From Dermacentor variabilis (Eukaryota; Arthropoda; Arachnida; Ixodida; Ixodidae), in contig NC_134577.1 in NCBI RefSeq assembly GCF_050947875.1, positions 72,605,139-72,669,138 on the forward strand: a DNA stretch of 64,000 bases, written 5' to 3'. Below the pieces are notes generated by a model. It saw nothing but the letters and a program-made list of their open reading frames with translations, did no database searches and had not been told where the DNA came from. Each line of letters starts with the position of its first letter. The stretch's first letter is position 1. This document shows positions 49,976 to 58,926 of the stretch, in pieces. The translations under genes were made by a program, and so were the position numbers.

Positions 49976-50282
49976 TAGCTTTATTATTTAATTGCCGATG
50001 TATTATTTACTTCTCGAAGTAATATTTACAACTCTTAATTTAGTTGTTTTTATTGCATTCTCGAAGATTTTTTTAATGAAAAAGGTGATTTTATCGCCGA
50101 CCATGATGCATTTCGAGCGTTTTTATTCTGAGCAATTTTAGCCATTATTACGATTATAATAAATAAAACTTAATATTTCTTTAAGAGCGTCGATTTAGGC
50201 AATATTTGTAGATGGCTAGGGGATTAGATTATTTACAAAAGATACTATTGAATTAGAAAATATAATTAAACAAAGTTTATAA

Positions 50283-50430
50283 TAAAATAGAAAGGTATTT
50301 TTGATAGTTGGAGATGTCCATACTGGCGAGATATTAGCAATGGCAAATTATCCTTCGTATAACCCTAACGCGAGATATTAGCAATGGCAAATTATCCTTC
50401 GTATAACCCTAACAGTATGGCTGATGCAAT
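50283..50430 (+). pseudogene. ftsI: FtsI/PBP3 transpeptidase fragment
   Basis: The plus-strand frame at 50307-50369 reads VGDVHTGEILAMANYPSYNP followed by N, the region just before the active-site serine block in class B penicillin-binding proteins (FtsI), which cross-link septal peptidoglycan. The match is long and specific; animals have no homologue. A perfect 44-bp tandem duplication (50326-50369, 50370-50413) then shifts the frame. The next residues (SMADAI) fit the family, followed by TAA. The catalytic Ser-x-x-Lys block is not recognisable. Upstream, weak helical similarity with stops extends to about 50220. Confidence 0.85.
50326..50413 (+). repeat. Exact 44-bp tandem duplication inside the ftsI remnant
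   Basis: Two identical adjacent 44-bp units beginning gcgagatattagcaatggc. 44 is not a multiple of three, so it destroys the frame. The copies are identical although the surrounding gene is decayed, so the duplication is recent, or is an assembly artefact. Confidence 0.95.
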
Positions 50431-50837
50431 ATTAACCAGTTAAATAATTTCCACAGCTTGGGTTTGATGTTTTTAGATCTTTAAACATAGTAATTTCCGA
50501 AAGATTTTAATGATAAAAATTTTGTCGATTTCAAAGGTGATGTTTGTATAATCGCCAAAAGCTCTTTTTAGAAAATATTTTTCCATATACTCCTAATTTT
50601 TCCTAACATCTTTTTAAATTAATTTTATCTTAAAAAAACCTCTGACAGACAAAAAAGCTTATTTTCAATAGTGCTTTTGTTTACAGCTTAGCTACAAAAT
50701 GTCCCATTATTTCTAATTAGAAATTATATTTTTATATATTTGTTAATTATCTAGCTTTTGACCAAAGATTTAAACTTATCATTTTTAGATAATCCAAATA
50801 CTGGACCATTATTTGCAATACTTGTTTATAATAGATT

Positions 50838-50944
50838 TAGTCCTTGTTAACACCAAGTATTTTTAAGGCTGCAAAAGCCAACATTAATTTGTTGTAAAAC
50901 TGTAATTGCAATTTATTTTGAGAACTAACCAATTCAATAATCAG
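50838..50944 (-). pseudogene. Probable Mur ligase fragment
   Basis: Reading leftward from 50944: LIIELVSSQNKLQLQFYNKL, then MLAFAALKILGVNKD and a stop. The pattern (a short strand, an N-rich turn, an Ala-rich helix and ILGV-KD) resembles the central-domain helix of Mur ligases (MurE/MurC type) or the related FolC. ftsI and murE are neighbours in many bacterial cell-division clusters, which makes murE attractive, but the piece is on the strand opposite to the ftsI remnant. Tentative. Confidence 0.45.
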
Positions 50945-51516
50945 TTAAATAAAATCTTTACAAAAATATTCGCCACGAGAAGTATATTTCTTCGAATTAA
51001 ACTTGCATTTATACTAACCATAACTTCACGATAGAAAGTTTAGAAAATAAAAAAGGACCTTTTTTATTATTCTCTAAAAATGCAATTCTAATAGAACTAA
51101 AAAACTTTGAAGATAAAGTCCTTTCATCGCAGTAAAGATAATAATATCTTTGTTAGTATTTAGCAGTTTGGTAAATTCAGGGTAAGTTGTCAAGAATCAC
51201 CTGCTGAGATTAAGCGTGAAAATGCTATAAATAAAATCAGCTGATCCAAAGGTCTATTCTTGGCGAGCTGAGAATGGTAGCTTTCATCTAAAGCAATTTA
51301 AATAACAATTTGCAAAAGAAAGCAAAAAGTTTAGATAACCGTTTTGTCAAGTGAGGTTTATAAATAATCTAATAAGAGTGTTCAAGGGATCTTTTTGATG
51401 ATAAAAAGATTAGAAATCACCTTAAATAAAATCTGAAAACGCCTAGAAAAAAGAAATACAGATTCTAAAGAAACTACCTTGGAAAATCCGCTGGTGACCA
51501 TGTAGTTTTTTTGACC

Positions 51517-51741
51517 TAGTTACATGAGCCCCACCGAGTCTTTGTTTTTTTCATCAACTTTTAACATCAACTGACCAGGATTTTTACCCAACTTAGCATT
51601 AATATCTAAAATAGGAAAAGTCTTATTTTTCTTAGTTAATGCTTCTTCCAACTTAACTTTTGCTTTAGCAATAAAAAACTGTATATTTGAGGCTCCTCTG
51701 ACAACCTCTGATTTTTCTCCGATAATAATTCTAATAGGAAT
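51517..51741 (-). pseudogene. Open bacterial-looking fragment, function unknown
   Basis: About 74 codons without a stop on the minus strand, Lys/Ile/Asn-rich, with blocks RGASNIQFFIAKAKVKLEEA and FPILDINAKLGKNPGQLM, ending at a TAA at about 51517-51519. Codon use is strongly A/T-ending, like the other remnants. I do not recognise the protein. Its beginning coincides with the abrupt rise in GC at about 51741, which I take as the right edge of the island. Confidence 0.45.
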
Positions 51742-51857
51742 GGATATGTTGCCTTTCTTCCAGTACAGCTTCGACGCGGCAGCCTTATTGCGAGCTGACT
51801 ATGCCAGAGCCGTTACTCGCGCCGCCTTACTTCGCCAGAGCCTAGCAAGTGTATCAC

Positions 51858-52026
51858 CTCTTCGAGAGAAGTATTTCAGCATTCGAGTCATTATCAACAG
51901 TCGCGAATGCTAGGTGTTCATAAATATTTTTGATCGGTGACACGGAACAATCCCAAACAAATGTGGCGTTTTTATAGCCCACAATAAATGTCCATCGAGC
52001 CCTTAGAGGTTTCCTTGGCATTGCGT
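51858..52026 (-). CDS. Candidate second exon of the same minus-strand gene
   Basis: Acceptor ctgccatag before 52026; a possible donor AAGAG|GTGATA after 51858. In the phase supplied by the previous exon it reads AMPRKPLRARWTFIVGYKNA then TFVWDCSVSPIKN and onward without a stop. The inferred intron is only about 67 bp. If left unspliced, the frame instead meets a TAG at about 52046, which favours splicing. It lies about 115 bp from the bacterial island edge. Product unknown; it could also be a decayed gene. Confidence 0.4.
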
Positions 52027-52093
52027 CTATGGCAGTTATAGTGTTTTTACCATCCTATAACTGATCCTTCGTTTGATAGTTATTTTTCTTACA

Positions 52094-52250
52094 GCCCAAT
52101 GAAATGAAATACCCACTCTCTCTGCCACGTCTGTCGCCATGTGTAAGAGTGCCATTGGTGGGATTTATCGTTTCCCATGTGTGTGGCTGAGTTTTACTTG
52201 GGCGTAAAAAGTTCGTAAAAAACGTCATGGTGTCCATGTTATCCCACATT
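52094..52250 (-). CDS. Candidate host exon, unrecognised product
   Basis: Minus-strand, 157 bp. Acceptor ctttttatttcag lies just before 52250 and donor GGGCT|GTAAGA just after 52094. The frame reads MWDNMDTMTFFTNFLRPSKT ... THGDRRGRESGYFISLG and ends in phase 1. No family recognised. The internal Met need not be the start; the exon probably continues from an upstream exon to the right. Confidence 0.45.
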
Positions 52251-52464
52251 CTGAAATAAAAAGCGAGGCCTTCAAGAAATCAACGTTTCATGTGTTTATT
52301 CATGTGCTGTGGTGGTCCCACTTTTTAAAATTTCGTTAGAGGCCTATTCACAGTGCCGTATTTTGCTTTATTTTTTCCCTTTACTTTTCGCTGTTCATTC
52401 CTCTTTATTTGTAACATCTTTTATTAGCTTTTATTCTTTTTTTATTCCCTTTACAACCCTTCTC

Positions 52465-52530
52465 CGGCATAGGGTATCCAGCTGGTCTGAGAACTGGCTA
52501 ACCTCCCTGTCTTTCCGTCTATTCCTGCTT
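52465..52530 (+). mobile_element. LINE 3'-end remnant
   Basis: gggtatccagctggtctgag followed by ctggctaacctccctgtctt matches the reverse complement of the 3' UTR of the LINE at 8266-9565. No coding part is attached. Confidence 0.55.
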
Positions 52531-52560
52531 CCTTCCTTCACTAGAGGCCCGCCACCTCTT

Positions 52561-54680
52561 CATCGTCGCTATTTTTTTTTTTTGCATTTCAAAAGCAACG
52601 CACTTCAAAAGATTAAGAGTGCTTTTTTTATAGTCATGCTGCAAACGAAAGTTAATACACACACAACGAAAAATTCTCAACGGCGAACGAAACTTAATAC
52701 ACACACAACGAAAAGTTTTCTACGTCACCCCCGCCCCAACATAAGTGATCAGTCCTTATTCTGTTCGAAGCCATGAAAGATGAAACTTTAATTGGTCCTC
52801 AATAGTTCCTTGAAGAGCACAACGGATTTTCGCGTGTCTTAGTGACAAAGATTCGATCTAGAGTTCGGGAGGATTGCATGGCTCGTGAAAAAATAAAAGG
52901 CAAAGGTGAAGAGAAGGGATACCACGTGTAAACGTGGCTAGCTTGTTCAATGCTGGAAGTGGACACCCACGGATATAAATGAAGTAGAAAAAAAAATAGA
53001 TACGAGGTCTTACTCGAAATATATCTAGAACAGCTTCAGTTTTGAGAAAAAGCCCCCAAAGGCTCAGAAAGTCACACGCCATGGTAAGCACAGCTGATGT
53101 TCGGAACAGCTACAGAGACGTAGGACCAATAACTGTACGTATTGCACAAGTGCGTGAAACAGCTTCAACAACAAAAAAAAAAGAAAACCTAGTCGCTGTA
53201 ATAGCAATGCCTTGGAACAGCGCTCAGGATAAAAAACAAGATGCGGCGTATTGTGAGCCCGTGTCTCGCCTTAAGCGATGTTTTCCTTAAACTGCTGCCT
53301 ATAGTCTTACGTCGTTATGTCACTGTAGTTCGTAGCTTGGGGCTCCTGAAATAGGCCCGGCCCAAAATTGAAACTACATACGCATCATTGACACTGACGT
53401 ACAATCGTTTTTTAACGCGAAAGTGTTTTATACCGGAGTCCACGCTTGACTTCCTGCAACGGACGTAACTGATGTGACGTCAACTTCAAGGAGTAAAATA
53501 GCTGGCTGGCAGCAACACTGTGGAAGCCACACGAATTTTTAGCCAATAGGAAGGCCGTATGCCCCTCGAGATGTGCTCATCCGCGCCGCGTCGTCTGCTG
53601 AGCGTCTGTTGGCCATCGTCTTGCGTGCTCCACGGTTAGCGGATTAACGCACAAAAATGTTTTGACACCGTAACCATGAGCTGCGTTTACATGCATGCAA
53701 CAGCAGGGCTTCACTTTACCTGTACGCTATTCCTGCAGTTACCTGACAGCCTCCTTAGCAAGTAGTACGGGCGAATGCCCTCGCAAGTGTTCACCTGCGC
53801 CACAGCGTCTGCTCGGCGTCTACTTGGCGTTTGCTTGCTACCGTCATTACGTACTGTGCTAGAGCGGGTTAGTAAGTTAATGATGCGGTGAAAAGTTACG
53901 CCTTTATATCGTTCCGTATCGTCTACGCATCACCAATGCTAATGCTGTGGAGCTATCTGCTAACTAGAAATCAAACCAGTTTTATGGCTTGGTGCAGTGT
54001 CTGTAGTCCTAGTAGCATGAAAACAAACAGCCGATTTCAATAATTACGACAAAAAAAACCCTGATGATTTGACCTCAGCTTGAGATGAGACTTAGCGACG
54101 ACTGATTTGACGCTTATTTCTTGCTGACAGGACGGAGAGCCAGTAACAAGCGCGAATTCGGATCGAAGCGGCTGGTAGGTGCTGTATGAGCGCTGTCATG
54201 TTGCTGTAGCTGATCACGATTACGGTGGCTATTACGGTTACCGGCGGTAACTGCCACAGTAATCCTCGATATATAACGTTCATGGACAAATGTCCTAGCA
54301 TGTGCGCCTCTCCGTGTCTTTTATTCTGTTGTCCATGCCTTATTTTTGGCGCCTAAAACCATTACTAAAAACTATGTACCAACTAGACCGGCAGCAGACG
54401 TTACCGGAAACACCACAGTTCACAGTAGAAAAATAACATGAGGGCGACACCATGAATGCGCTGACAACAGGTTAGGATATTACAGGAACTGTAAAGCACA
54501 TATTCGTAAACCAATCCTATCTTAGAGCTAAAAGGCGCCCTTTTATAGGTGTAAGCAAATAATAAGATAGAGAGAAATGCAAGGCGTGGTTCATAAACGT
54601 GCCTGCTTGCTTGAAAAAGGCACCCTTATGAAAGGCGGCCGTGTCATCATAGCAAATGAGCATGGGAGAAAAGGTTTGGC
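52561..54680. other. No gene seen; diverged local duplication at 53560-53880
   Basis: Two related blocks about 210 bp apart (53572-53640 and 53777-53880), sharing gcgtctgct.ggcgtct in a similar context, suggest a small old tandem duplication. No exon is supported. Confidence 0.4.
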
Positions 54681-55378
54681 TTAAGAGGAAGCTTTATCTC
54701 GGATGATTCTATCTAAATACATGTAAAAGGAGAAATCGTTTTTCTCGGCAACTAATGCACCAAACTTGACGAGGTTTGTCGCATTTAAAACAGAAACTTA
54801 AAATATAGCAAATGTTTGTTCCGAATTTTTTATTGAGGTAGTCAATTTTTTTGTTAGAAATTGACAAACATATCAAGTTAACCACTTTGTAACTCAGAAA
54901 TGAAAAATGATATAACAATTCTGTGAATTACATACAATAGTATATCTAGAACGGACAAAATTGATATGTTACGCGTGAACCTCAAAAAAATTGTCATGTA
55001 GACATAGAGCTTTTGCAGAGCCCTTTTACAAAGCGTAGCAAGTTCACGTAAAATATAAATTGATATGTCAAATTTGTTTGCTTTGGATGTTCTCATGTAT
55101 GCCGTTTATAGAACCGCGATGCCTACTCTTGATGCAGAGCTATTATTTGTAAACTTCATGCTTATATTTTCGCGAATTTTTGAAAATCTTTTTTAAGAAA
55201 TTCAGGTCCTAAACCGAAATTCCGCTTCCTTAAGTCACTAGAGTTTACCTTTCTCTCTCAAATGCAACTAATGTCATTTACGTTGGTAAAGGGGTTACCT
55301 CAGAAAAGCGCTTCTGCGTTTTACATGTACTTGAATAGGCCGCGTCGGGGTAGGGCCAGAACTAAGGCTTCCTCTCAA
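54681..55378 (+). mobile_element. Family Y non-autonomous DNA transposon, copy 2
   Basis: 698 bp bounded by TTAAGAGGAAGCTTTATCTCGG (54681-54702) and its imperfect reverse complement ending 55378. Collinear with 21420-22153. No transposase frame. The ends read TTAA/TCAA, so either the TIR itself begins with TTAA or a TTAA target was used; one perfect copy would be needed to tell. Confidence 0.8.
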
Positions 55379-55605
55379 GACTAAGGTTGCTTTATGAAAC
55401 GCGCTAAGGCGCCGAAAAGGTAACGAAGGCAAAATATATGCATAAGGCTTTCTTAGCGAGTTTAGCACCAAAGCTATGTCTCGCGGATCCTTGAGAAAAC
55501 TCCTTCCTGGGCCGATCACGGAACTAGCGCAAAGCCGCGTCAATAAAAGTACATAATTTTCAGGTTTTAGCTCTGTTATTGTTCCGCGTTTTCAATATTA
55601 GAGCG

Positions 55606-56362
55606 TAGCTTATAGGCGCCTATAACTGTGCCGAGCGTCGGAATGGTCCCTCGTAATCGAGCGAACGAACACAGCGCAGGATGAAAGCGAACGCTGAGCA
55701 CAGCGGAAGATGATAGACGGCGAGAACGAAGCGAGCCCGAGGAGGAAAGTGCATTAGGACGGCGCACAGGAACCATGTGGCGGAAAGCGGAGGAGGAGGG
55801 CATGGCCAAAGCGTGACAGGAAACACAACCCCATGATTGTACGATACTTCCTCATGCGAACTTTGAGCGCAGCTCTATACTCGTTTTCATCTCACAATAT
55901 ATTGGCTTGCACGGACAATCGGTCTCGCGCGACACGTTGCACATGGAGCGATGTGTGGTGCGAGTGCCTCGGTAATCGGGAGATCGCGAGCGGCGGCGCA
56001 ATGCTGTCGCGTGGGCGTGATTCACAGCAGCCGCCGCAGACAGGCCTCTGCTCATGCAGTGCTTTTTTTTCCCAGACAAACGACTCGCGCTACTCAGGTG
56101 CCATCTCGTAGCCATCGGTGCCACAAAGCGTGGCAGTACGCTTTTCTTCTCACGCTTGCGCCATGACCTCCTCCTCCGCTTTCCGCCTTGTGGTTCCCCT
56201 GCAGCCTTCTCCTCCGCTTTCGTCCTCCCGCTCTCTTCGCTGTTTCCGCCTTTCCCTTCCCCATGCGCTCCGCTTTCGCTTTCATCCTTCGCTGTGTGCG
56301 CTCGCTCGGTTACAAGGCAATGCGCTGACGGTTGCCGTAGGAACAGGCGCCTACATTTCAAC
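55606..56362. repeat. Inverted pair of a GC-rich repeat
   Basis: Left arm 55606-55822 is the reverse complement of right arm 56125-56362 (shared cctcctcctccgctttccgcc, cgctttcatcct.cgctgtg, cgctcg.ttac and ggcgcctata). Spacer about 300 bp. The long overlapping Arg/Ser-rich frames here are composition artefacts. The same unit recurs at 58437-58640. Confidence 0.8.
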
Positions 56363-56369
56363 AAGGGTA

Positions 56370-56984
56370 CAAAATGCGTTCGCATTTCCACACGTAAGCA
56401 GTCTCACGCGTGGCTGACGAAGTTTTGCACTAAGAACTGTTGTACATAAAACGAATCAGTCGTCTTAATTAACCTATAAAGGCAACGGGTCAAGTTCATT
56501 GCCTGTGAAGCCAATGCATCCAGCAGGGCCACTAGGTAGCACTCGGTATAACCTGCGTACTTTATCACGGTACCTACCTAGCGTAATTTGCAATATATGT
56601 TTTTAAACCTTGTTATTCTTTAGAAATCTGAATGGCGCGATGCATTTGTAAACGTAGCATAAATATTTTATCTGCATTATGCTTGAAACAAGCAGGTACC
56701 GTCTATTGCTTATTCAAAGTAAAATAAAGGTCTGCAAGCCGCTACTGGCAACCACCGTCGAACCATTACGCATTTATTTTTGCTCTGGGTCAGATAAAGG
56801 GCTTATTTTGCTTTTACGGGAAGCGTGGATGGCCCTTCCGTGAAATCGGCGAGACTGCTTGAAGCCGCCATGGAAGCGAGCGCCGGAGGTGGAAGGCGCC
56901 TCTAGGTGGAGAATCGGCGCGCGTTCGCACCCTTTCCGTTCGTGCTTCGACGCCTTGATTTTCACCGTGCATGCTCACGGCGTC
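56370..56984. other. No gene seen
   Basis: Includes a GC-rich block at 56870-56980 whose cgttcgcaccctttccgttc segment recurs near 57503 and 57640. Confidence 0.4.
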
Positions 56985-57456
56985 TCTTTTAACGCGATAG
57001 CGTTAAGGAGCTCGTGTCGCAGAAAAACCGGTGTCGTCGGCGTCGGTGTCAGCGTCGGCGTCCGCGGCGTTGGCCGTGAGCGATAAATCACGGCAGGCAC
57101 TTCATAAATAAAAAGCAACTTCCAAGATGGGAATCGAACCAGGGTCTCCGGAGTATGAGACGGAGATGTTACCACTGAGCCACGAGTTCGATGCTTCAAA
57201 GCGGTACAAAAGCGCCTCTAGTGAACGCGGTGTTGCCTCAGAAAAGAGCTGTTTCTAAGGCTCAGGCGTGCGTCGCTTGCTCAGGCGCACATTTCGTTGT
57301 CGCGCCGAACGCTGCGTTGCTCGACGCTCACCGCGTCCGATGCGGGGCGCGTAGTCGCTGCGCCGTAGCCCATTGTCTTACACCCCTTCGCGGGTCGACG
57401 GGAACTCTGTCGCGTTCCACTCTTGAAGGCGAAGCTTAAGCGTCCTCCAATTTTTT
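56985..57456 (-). repeat. Composite repeat with tRNA-like core, copy 1
   Basis: About 470 bp. One end carries taacgcgatagcgttaagg and cgtgtcgcagaaa, the other cttgaaggcgaagcttaagc and gtcctccaa. A tRNA-like core sits between (57122-57192, minus). It is collinear in reverse complement with 60971-61900, and one end also matches 10685-10765. Confidence 0.75.
57122..57192 (-). other. tRNA-like core (not a functional tRNA gene)
   Basis: On the minus strand it has A-box-like TGGCTCAGTGGTAACATC and B-box GGTTCGATTCC at tRNA spacing, with a CTCCG/CGGAG stem between. The anticodon loop would be 10 nt and the acceptor stem does not close, so it is a Pol III promoter-bearing repeat core. Confidence 0.7.
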
Positions 57457-57929
57457 TGCATGTGTAACAATAGGCGCCTGGAGGAGGAGAAGTAAATAGT
57501 CGCGTTCGCACCCTTTAACCTCTGTGCTTCGATGTCGCGGTGCTCAATGGGAATGTTTGCGTCATCTCTTCTTTGCATGTGTAGCCCTTGCGCTTTCTCT
57601 GTGGCACACCAGGCGTTGCACCGTCCAGATGAATCTAGCGACCGCGTACACGCCCTTTCTGTTTTTGCTTCGACGCCGTGGTGCTCGCTGTGCATGTTCG
57701 CAGCATCCATACGCTTGCGCGTGACCCGCATAACCCACGTACACGAAGTGAAACGTCGCTGTAACTTCTTATTGATTTGTTAGTTTGTACGTATTCACCC
57801 GGTGAAAAAAAAAATAAGCGGCGAATACGATACTCGCTAGTGCGAGTTTTGAGATCAGAGAGGTGTTTTGAATTCGCTTTAGTTTATGGCAAAATATATA
57901 TTTCTGAACGAAAGTATCCTCTCGGATGC

Positions 57930-58660
57930 GGCGCTGAGCCTTTTCTCGGGCAGCTGGTTAATCAGCAGCAGCGTACGAAGCATTTCCACAGATTGCGTCG
58001 CTCATTGTTCAGAAAGAATGCGTGAGCATGGGACCGCGTCGCTGCCGCGGTGCGCAGACTCTATCAGCGGAGGCGCTGTCGAGTAGTGCATGCGCACTGA
58101 GTTTGACGCCTACGCCAGCGCTATCATTACATAAAATAAAGTATGGGGTTTCACGTGCCAAAACCACTTTCTGATTATGAGGCGCGCCGTAGTGGAGGAC
58201 TTCGGATATTTCGACCACCTGGGGTTCTTTAACGTGCGCCTAAATCTATACGTACACGGGCGTTTTCGCATTTCGCCCCCATTTAAATGCGGCCGCCATG
58301 GTCGGGATTCAATCCCGCGACCTTGTGCTCAGCAGCCCAACACCACAGCCACTGAGCAACCACGGCTGGTCGTTTTATTTCCATATATTGCATTTGTGGT
58401 GCGCGCTCGCCACATGCACTGTCACCGCCGTAGAAGACGTCTCGTGTGGCACTCCGCTTTCTTCGTCAACCTTTTGCCAAAGTCTCCTCCTCCGCTTTTC
58501 TCCTCGCGCTCTTTTCGCTATCACCATCTGTCATCCCCTCCACACGCTCCGCGTTCGCTCCTTCATCCTTCACTGTGCTCGTTCGCTGGTTACGTCGAGG
58601 GACGCCGACGCTCAACGCAGGAACGGGCGCCTAAGAGCTGCACTTTAAAAGGTAGGTCCG
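57930..58660 (+). repeat. Dispersed GC-rich repeat family Z, copy 2, split by a SINE
   Basis: Left part 57930-58143 matches 43225-43405; right part 58369-58660 matches 43560-43670 and the arms at 55606-56362. The SINE lies between them, so it inserted into a pre-existing repeat. Confidence 0.65.
58144..58368 (-). mobile_element. Ruka-like SINE, minus strand, nested
   Basis: About 225 bp: body (tggggtttcacgtgccaaaa at the left, reverse-complemented) and full tRNA-like head (ctgagcaaccacggc at the right) with a B-box complement gggattcaatccc. No clear TSD could be picked out. Confidence 0.9.
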
Positions 58661-58926
58661 ACGAATAAAGATTTGACAGGCGTCAGTAAGAGAGAATCAA
58701 AAATAATGATTATACAGGGATAACACTGCAAACGTCCGGCTGCCGGACCCTGAGGGGCAGCCTCCGCCACATTCGGCTTTAGCATAGGCTCTACAGCGTC
58801 CTTCATAAGGTGATTGCAGTGCAAAGCACCGAAGTGCGGGAAGCCTGTACTTAACGAAAGGAGGTAAAAAGTCGCAGTTTCGCCGGAAAGATGACGTATC
58901 AATTGCGACACTAAATTAGTGGACAG

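Larger units (their letters stand above)
49455..51741. other. AT-rich island of decayed bacterial genes (putative lateral transfer)
   Basis: About 2.3 kb, clearly more AT-rich than the flanks. It contains remnants of at least three bacterial housekeeping genes (accC, accA, ftsI) and probably a fourth (Mur ligase), on both strands and in an order that does not match one operon. Every remnant is broken by stops and shifts, and no open frame exceeds about 75 codons. There is no host repeat inside and no intact bacterial gene. Both flanks are eukaryotic: TMTC exons on the left, a splice-bounded candidate gene and a LINE 3' end on the right. The protein signatures and AT-rich codons suit an AT-rich gammaproteobacterial tick symbiont such as a Francisella-like endosymbiont; that source is inferred. 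Confidence 0.8.

Noticed and set aside
49455..51741. Simple bacterial contamination explaining the AT-rich island
   Set aside because: A contaminant should be a separate contig with collinear, largely intact genes. Here fragments are short, broken, on mixed strands and embedded between eukaryotic exons and repeats. A chimeric assembly join remains possible and needs spanning reads.
57122..57192. Functional tRNA gene
   Set aside because: Pol III boxes are present, but the anticodon loop is too long, the acceptor stem does not pair, and the sequence lies inside a dispersed repeat found again at about 61720.
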